A DNA stretch of 6,324 bases. It comes from Verrucomicrobiota bacterium. Its GTDB lineage: Bacteria; Verrucomicrobiota; Verrucomicrobiia; Limisphaerales; JAEYXS01. Below, piece after piece: positions 5,317-6,324 of the stretch. Below the pieces are notes generated by a model, which had not been told where the DNA came from, did not search any database, and saw nothing but the letters and a program-made list of their open reading frames with translations. The stretch covers positions 1 through 6,324 of the forward strand of contig JAJNBN010000222.1 in assembly GCA_021156225.1 (NCBI GenBank). The letters run 5' to 3'. The stretch's first letter is position 1. The number at the start of each line of letters is the position of its first letter. Both the position numbers and the translations under genes were made by a program.

Positions 5317-5471
5317 CCAGTGCGTTACAGAAAGCCACAGCCCCGTTGGGCAGCCTGCGCGCGACATGTCGTTAGCAGACCTGGCCCGCCGGTGCGGAAA
5401 ACCAATGGATTATTACCAGACGTTCAACCAACCACCAACCCTAACGGATTACCTATATTGGGTCGTTAGGC
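5311..5471 (+). repeat. attC site 8, 161 bp, lineage B
   Basis: Inverse core ACCTAAC (5311-5317) and core GTTAGGC (5465-5471), preceded by TTGGGTC as in attC 7 and attC 1. The site is long, and the right two-fifths (from TGCGGAAAACCA at 5393) matches attC 7, while the left part does not match any other site here. The central part contains GTTAGCA (5371-5377), which resembles but does not fit a core. Confidence 0.75.
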
Positions 5472-5487
5472 GGCAGTCGCACATCGT

Positions 5488-5901
5488 ATGGAGAACGAAC
5501 TTTTTGCCATCTGTTCCGACCGCAACCCGAAGCCTGCGGAACAACGGAGACAGATTGTGATGGCGCTGAAGCGCGGCGCGGACATCCATGCCACCGACAA
5601 GAATGGCGTCACTGCATTGCACCATGCTGTGCGATTCAGAAGCCCGGCAGCGGTCAAAACTCTCATTGAGCACGGTGCGAACGTCAATCAGGCTTGCCGC
5701 CGAAACGGTTCGACACCGCTCCATCGTGCAGTGACTCAGACGGGCGCACCCGGAACTGCTGGCAAGGGAGAAGCTGCCGGCGAGATCATTCGGATTCTTT
5801 TGGCGGCTGGTGCTGACACGTCGATTACCAACAAATCTGGGAAGAAGCCCGCAGACTATGTGTTGGACAAAACTGTCAAATCGTTGCTTGAGAAGAAATG
5901 A
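5488..5901 (+). CDS. Ankyrin-repeat protein
   Basis: A 137-residue cytosolic ankyrin-repeat protein, a fold that mediates protein binding; no partner is indicated. Repeats can be read as a partial first unit (about 10-34, ending MALKRGADIHA), a full unit DKNGVTALHHAVRFRSPAAVKTLIEHGANVNQ (37-68), a third unit beginning NGSTPLHRAV (73-82) with an insertion TGAPGTAGKGEAAG before EIIRILLAAGADTSI, and a capping unit NKSGKKPADYVLDKTVKSLLEKK (115-137). No signal peptide or catalytic domain is present, so it may act by binding alone. The ATG lies 16 bp after the attC 8 core. Its stop overlaps, as ATGA, a short reading frame at 5898-5963 that may be remnant coding DNA or decayed attC. Confidence 0.92.
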   Translation: MENELFAICSDRNPKPAEQRRQIVMALKRGADIHATDKNGVTALHHAVRFRSPAAVKTLIEHGANVNQACRRNGSTPLHRAVTQTGAPGTAGKGEAAGEIIRILLAAGADTSITNKSGKKPADYVLDKTVKSLLEKK

Positions 5902-5963
5902 ACGAGCCGCCTCCCCCGAATGCCTTTGAGCTGCGCTTCAAAATAACGGAGCATGAACCGTGA
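5898..5963 (+). pseudogene. Possible gene remnant (21 codons) overlapping the ankyrin stop
   Basis: An ATGA overlap with the ankyrin gene opens a frame reading MNEPPPPNAFELRFKITEHEP before TGA. The composition after the Pro run looks like the start of an ordinary soluble protein, and ATGA overlaps are typical of real translational coupling. However, the same bases include GCCGCCTCCC, which resembles a damaged attC left end. It is either a truncated second gene of the ankyrin cassette or coincidental read-through of recombination-site DNA; I cannot decide. Confidence 0.25.
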
Positions 5964-6021
5964 GACGGCCATCGCGTCGCTGTTACCCGCCAGTCGGGGC
6001 GCTGAACTTGGGGCGTTGTGC
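5906..6021 (+). repeat. Decayed attC (site 9) between the ankyrin gene and the last gene
   Basis: The right end GGGCGCTGAACTTGGGGCGTTGTGCC (from 5997) aligns with the lineage A end, containing CGCTGA-CTT and CGTT; the core is GTTGTGC (6015-6021), one base off GTTRRRY. The left end GCCGCCTCCC (5906-5915 region) resembles GCCGCCTAAC with AA changed to CC. Arms in between do not pair convincingly. The 129 bp from 5902 to 6030 holds only this element and the small frame described at 5898. Confidence 0.4.
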
Positions 6022-6030
6022 CAATAGAAT

Positions 6031-6324
6031 ATGAGCCCTCGTCAGCTTGTTGACCTTCAGTTGGACGCAATGTTCGGGCACACAATGCCAGAGAAGGTCC
6101 AGGCATTAGTTGATGCGGACGTGAGTGAGGGTGGGTGGCAAGAGGGCTATGAATCTGCCTTCATATCATCAAGTCTGAATCAGTTTGAGGGCCAGAAGTT
6201 GATGGAGATAGTGCTCGGGCGACATCCAGAGCTTCAGATCGACCGAGCTCGGTTGCTCGCGGCAATCGAAAGGGAACTGCCTCAGAGTCGAGTTGGGGCT
6301 CGCGTCCTTTGGATTGTAGATGAG
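6031..6324 (+). CDS. Unknown protein, 3' truncated by the window edge
   Basis: An open frame of 98 codons runs from ATG at 6031 to the last base with no stop. An in-frame TAG at 6025-6027 closes it upstream, so the start is here or at a later Met (14 or 19). The visible part is acidic and looks helical: LVDLQLDAMFGHTMPEKVQALVDADVSEGGW, then SLNQFEGQKLMEIVLGRHPELQIDRARLLAAIERELPQSRVGARVLWIVDE. No membrane segment or signal peptide is visible, and I recognise no family. Its position 9 bp after a decayed core matches the other cassette genes. No Shine-Dalgarno sequence is present. Confidence 0.6.
   Translation, partial: MSPRQLVDLQLDAMFGHTMPEKVQALVDADVSEGGWQEGYESAFISSSLNQFEGQKLMEIVLGRHPELQIDRARLLAAIERELPQSRVGARVLWIVDE

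Larger units (their letters stand above)
1..6324 (+). mobile_element. Internal segment of an integron gene-cassette array
   Basis: Unrelated short genes, all on the + strand, alternate with imperfect inverted-repeat sites bounded by RYYYAAC and GTTRRRY (659-705, 1185-1277, 2277-2432, 2758-2881, 4536-4643, 5311-5471, plus partial sites at 1787, 3497 and 5909). This arrangement is diagnostic of integron cassettes, in which an integrase recombines the folded bottom strand of attC between the G and TT of the core. No integrase gene, attI or Pc promoter is present, so the array extends beyond both ends. Whether it is a chromosomal or a mobile integron cannot be decided here. The diversity of the attC sites argues for an array assembled from more than one source. 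Confidence 0.87.

Noticed and set aside
5371..5377. GTTAGCA as a possible core that would split off a mini-cassette at 5371-5471
   Set aside because: The sixth base is C, not a purine, and no left arm folds with it. It is better read as the middle of a long attC.
5219..5560. 113-codon + strand frame across the end of the 224-aa gene, attC 8 and the ankyrin start
   Set aside because: It overlaps two better supported genes in other frames and crosses a recombination site. Only its central CGKP...FNQPPT segment is of interest, and that is reported as a finding.
6060..6066. GTTGGAC matching the core consensus
   Set aside because: It lies within the open frame starting at 6031 and has no preceding arm; the aligned right end of the decayed site is at 6015.
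1..6324. Integron integrase, attI, promoter, CRISPR array, tRNA or rRNA
   Set aside because: None was seen on either strand: no tyrosine-recombinase motifs, no regularly spaced short repeats, no tRNA-like folds, and no convincing -35/-10 pair before any gene.

Overview
This window reads as a stretch of integron gene-cassette array. All ten complete or near-complete genes lie on the + strand, most are short and functionally unrelated, and most are separated by attC-like recombination sites. These sites run from an inverse core of the form RYYYAAC to a core of the form GTTRRRY, with partly self-complementary DNA between. No integron integrase, attI site or cassette promoter is visible, so this is an internal part of an array. 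The ends cut through a membrane protease gene on the left and an unknown gene on the right. The host cannot be named from sequence alone. Moderately GC-rich genes, poor Shine-Dalgarno signals and an attC-encoded tail of the type ALEPTP resemble environmental bacteria such as Verrucomicrobiota, but that is an impression, not proof.

Layout: (1) 2-664, CPBP-family membrane protease, 5' truncated, then a very short attC. (2) 746-1174, small exported protein, then a 93-bp attC. (3) 1300-1779, DUF1348/NTF2-like protein, and 1817-2272, GNAT acetyltransferase, separated only by the left half of an attC and followed by a long 156-bp attC. (4) 2446-2754, orphan 102-aa protein, then an attC whose core is mutated from GTT to GGT. 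(5) 2887-3531, DUF2306-like membrane protein, whose end runs into a reduced attC. (6) 3550-4600, three tightly packed genes without internal attC: GFA/CENP-V-like zinc protein, DUF6665-like helical protein and a one-span membrane protein, then a 108-bp attC. (7) 4642-5316, AT-richer orphan 224-aa protein, then a 161-bp attC. (8) 5488-5901, ankyrin-repeat protein, then a decayed attC. (9) 6031 to the window end, unknown gene.

The genes do not form a pathway; their shared trait is mobility. The attC sites fall into two sequence lineages: one ends in CGCTGAGCTTTATACGTTA or a close variant, the other in TTGG(N)TCGTTAG. Several sites are damaged (half-deleted, core mutated or inverse core mutated), so parts of the array look frozen into multi-gene units. 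Recombination-site DNA also contributes coding signals: stop codons inside inverse cores, C-terminal tails read from attC DNA, and one start codon that overlaps a core site. The least explained elements are the orphan proteins at 2446-2754 and 4642-5316, and a roughly 60-base block shared by the sites near 4566 and 5393, whose differences in one stretch fall mostly at codon third positions.
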